This document shows positions 62,780 to 64,000 of a stretch of DNA of 64,000 nucleotides, piece by piece. Position numbers and translations under genes: made by a program. The stretch covers positions 414,210-478,209 of the forward strand of contig NZ_JALCZO010000004.1 of the NCBI RefSeq assembly GCF_023555495.1, given 5' to 3'. The notes beneath the pieces were generated by a model. It was not told where the DNA came from. It did not search any database and was given only the letters and a program-made list of their open reading frames with translations. The stretch comes from Polaribacter sp. Z022. GTDB taxonomy: Bacteria; Bacteroidota; Bacteroidia; Flavobacteriales; Flavobacteriaceae. The first letter of the stretch is position 1. Every line of letters begins with the position of its first letter.

Positions 62780-63808
62780 TTATCTTGTTCTCTCTAAATC
62801 AATTAATAAACTAAATGTACTTGCATTAGCTGCAGAATGGTATTTAGAATATGCATAATTAAGTTTAAATTTATTCATTTTGATTCCAAAACCAAAAGAA
62901 AATCCACTAAAAGTTCTTGCGTTTTGTAACTTTAATTCTGCTGCTCTTCTAAAATTATATCCTAATCTTAAATTAATAGCACTTTCAGGAAACAACTCTG
63001 CTCCTACAACAAAATGTCTGAATGCATTTTCAATAAATCCAATATTTCCTTCTGTTACATTTCCTTCTAAATCTGTAGTTTGATCAGATGGATTAGCTAC
63101 AGATATATCCCATTGTTGTAAATTATCAATAGTCCCATACCATTTTAAAGGAACATGTTCTAATTTATATGAGCCACCAATTGCAAATTTAAATGGTAAA
63201 TTTTCTTTTAAACCATTATAAGTAGAAATTTGGGCTCCTATATTTCTAAGCACCATTGTTAATACAAACGGTTTGTAAGGATTATTATATAGTAAAGCAA
63301 TATCAGTAGAAATACCAGTTGAAGAAAAATTTCCAATACTAGAAGAAATTAATCTTAAATTCGAACCAACATAAAAATGTGTTCCTACAAAATTATAAGC
63401 ATAACCAATAGAAAGAGCAATATCACTTGCATTAAAATTACCAGTTTCAATTCCATTTACATCAGCACCTATTAGAGTACCATAATCTAGATACTTAATA
63501 CTACCATGAAAAACACCTGATCTTCTTGAAACTGAACTAGCAAACGATAAAGAACCTATATTTATTCCAGCCAAATAACTAGTGTAATTAACAGATATCT
63601 TTTTATCAATTTCATCATTAATTATTGATGGATTCCAAATTGGTTGATTAACATCTTTTTGTAAAGTTAATACTTCACCTCCTAATGCAATTTGTCTAGC
63701 AGAAGTAGATAAGTTTAAAAATTGATAAATATCTTGACCTCCTACTTGTCCAAATACAGAAGAAATAATAAATAAAAACGAGAAAAAAAGACTATTTCTA
63801 AAATTCAT
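62780..63808 (-). CDS. porQ: Type IX secretion system protein PorQ
   Basis: A 342-residue exported barrel-like protein. Signal ends SSVFGQ. FLNLSTSARQIALGGE, VNQPIWNPSIINDE (PorP/PorQ-type NPA segment) and SFASSVSRRSGVFHGSIKYLDYG are landmarks, with FSFGFGIKMNKFKLNYAYSKYHS near the end. PorQ works with PorZ at the outer membrane to anchor T9SS substrates. cmk follows directly, a conserved neighbourhood. Confidence 0.9.
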   Translation of the reverse strand: MNFRNSLFFSFLFIISSVFGQVGGQDIYQFLNLSTSARQIALGGEVLTLQKDVNQPIWNPSIINDEIDKKISVNYTSYLAGINIGSLSFASSVSRRSGVFHGSIKYLDYGTLIGADVNGIETGNFNASDIALSIGYAYNFVGTHFYVGSNLRLISSSIGNFSSTGISTDIALLYNNPYKPFVLTMVLRNIGAQISTYNGLKENLPFKFAIGGSYKLEHVPLKWYGTIDNLQQWDISVANPSDQTTDLEGNVTEGNIGFIENAFRHFVVGAELFPESAINLRLGYNFRRAAELKLQNARTFSGFSFGFGIKMNKFKLNYAYSKYHSAANASTFSLLIDLERTR

Positions 63809-63885
63809 TACCTATAAACAAAAAGTTATAAATCAATAACGAAAATAAACTATTATATTTCAATTAACTATCAAATTAATAAATA

Positions 63886-63920
63886 AAAAAGCCTCAATTC
63901 ATAATGAATTGAGGCTTTAT
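63886..63920 (-). terminator. Terminator of the rRNA operon
   Basis: Stem AAAAAGCCTCAATTC / GAATTGAGGCTTTAT with loop ATAAT, on the minus strand just after the 5S rRNA. Confidence 0.82.
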
Positions 63921-63925
63921 AAAGA

Positions 63926-64000
63926 AAGGCGGCGACCTACTCTCCCACATAAATGCAGTACCATCGGCGCTATTGGGCTTAACTTCTCTGTTCGAGATGG
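63926..64000 (-). rRNA. rrf: 5S ribosomal RNA, 3' part, cut by window edge
   Basis: The minus strand reads CCATCTCGAACAGAGAAG at the edge, then AATAGCGCCGATGGTACTGC and GGGAGAGTAGGTCGCCGCC, the standard 3' two-thirds of bacterial 5S rRNA. The rRNA operon therefore runs leftwards from beyond the window and ends here. Confidence 0.95.

Overview
The window is a stretch of chromosome from a marine-type member of the Flavobacteriaceae (Bacteroidota), most like Polaribacter or Tenacibaculum. Evidence is the very low G+C, promoters of the Bacteroidota TAnnTTTG type, near-absence of Shine-Dalgarno sites, a type IX secretion gene (porQ) beside cmk, and many family-typical genes (DUF3822-rsmD, DUF2911, a DUF2027/Smr protein, START-like protein). 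I see no phage, IS element, CRISPR array or toxin-antitoxin pair. Most of the window is ordinary core chromosome.

Layout. 1-5.3 kb: start of an NAD(P)-binding protein, aquaporin, a DUF2911/TPR lipoprotein, then a Gfo/Idh oxidoreductase and a Na+/solute symporter preceded by an unlisted 35-residue membrane microprotein. 5.3-14 kb: a nested intergenic repeat, a large PIG-L-type secreted deacetylase, dnaN, an ACP phosphodiesterase/GGT/RluA run and a MocR regulator. 14-19.7 kb: small enzymes (DinB, DUF1272, GNAT, PNPOx-like), an internally duplicated membrane-anchored protein, an AI-2E-type permease and a THUMP-like methyltransferase. 19.7-25.1 kb: a candidate small RNA, fdhD, a YdeP/FdhF-type molybdopterin oxidoreductase, a three-module beta-barrel protein and a second candidate structured RNA ahead of a small lipoprotein. 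25.1-34.3 kb: cysteine desulfurase, Smr protein, phosphatase, two tandem PPK2 kinases, LpxR-like protein, RecD-like helicase, DUF3822 and rsmD. 34.3-44.9 kb: MoxR ATPase, a three-gene periplasmic PPIase operon, DUF493, an AAA ATPase, recQ, fmt, hup, algH-like gene and a class IV aminotransferase.

45.4-54.4 kb is the most accessory-looking part. Between a tRNA-Met and a tRNA-Gly lie a giant multi-PAS histidine kinase whose seven-helix (VUPS-like) sensor is split by a frameshift exactly at a (TA)5 tract, its overlapping NarL/LuxR response regulator, an orphan receiver protein, two paralogous secreted 144-residue proteins on the opposite strand, and an outer-membrane-barrel-like protein between them. 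This looks like a sensory and cell-envelope module of unknown stimulus, and it is the best candidate for something undescribed.

54.5-64 kb returns to housekeeping genes: rhomboid protease, LpxL-like acyltransferase, glmM, cyclophilin, a class A beta-lactamase-like hydrolase, rpsA, queE, a second copy of the 5.3 kb repeat, cmk, porQ, and finally a terminator and the 3' part of a 5S rRNA on the minus strand, the end of an rRNA operon entering from the right.
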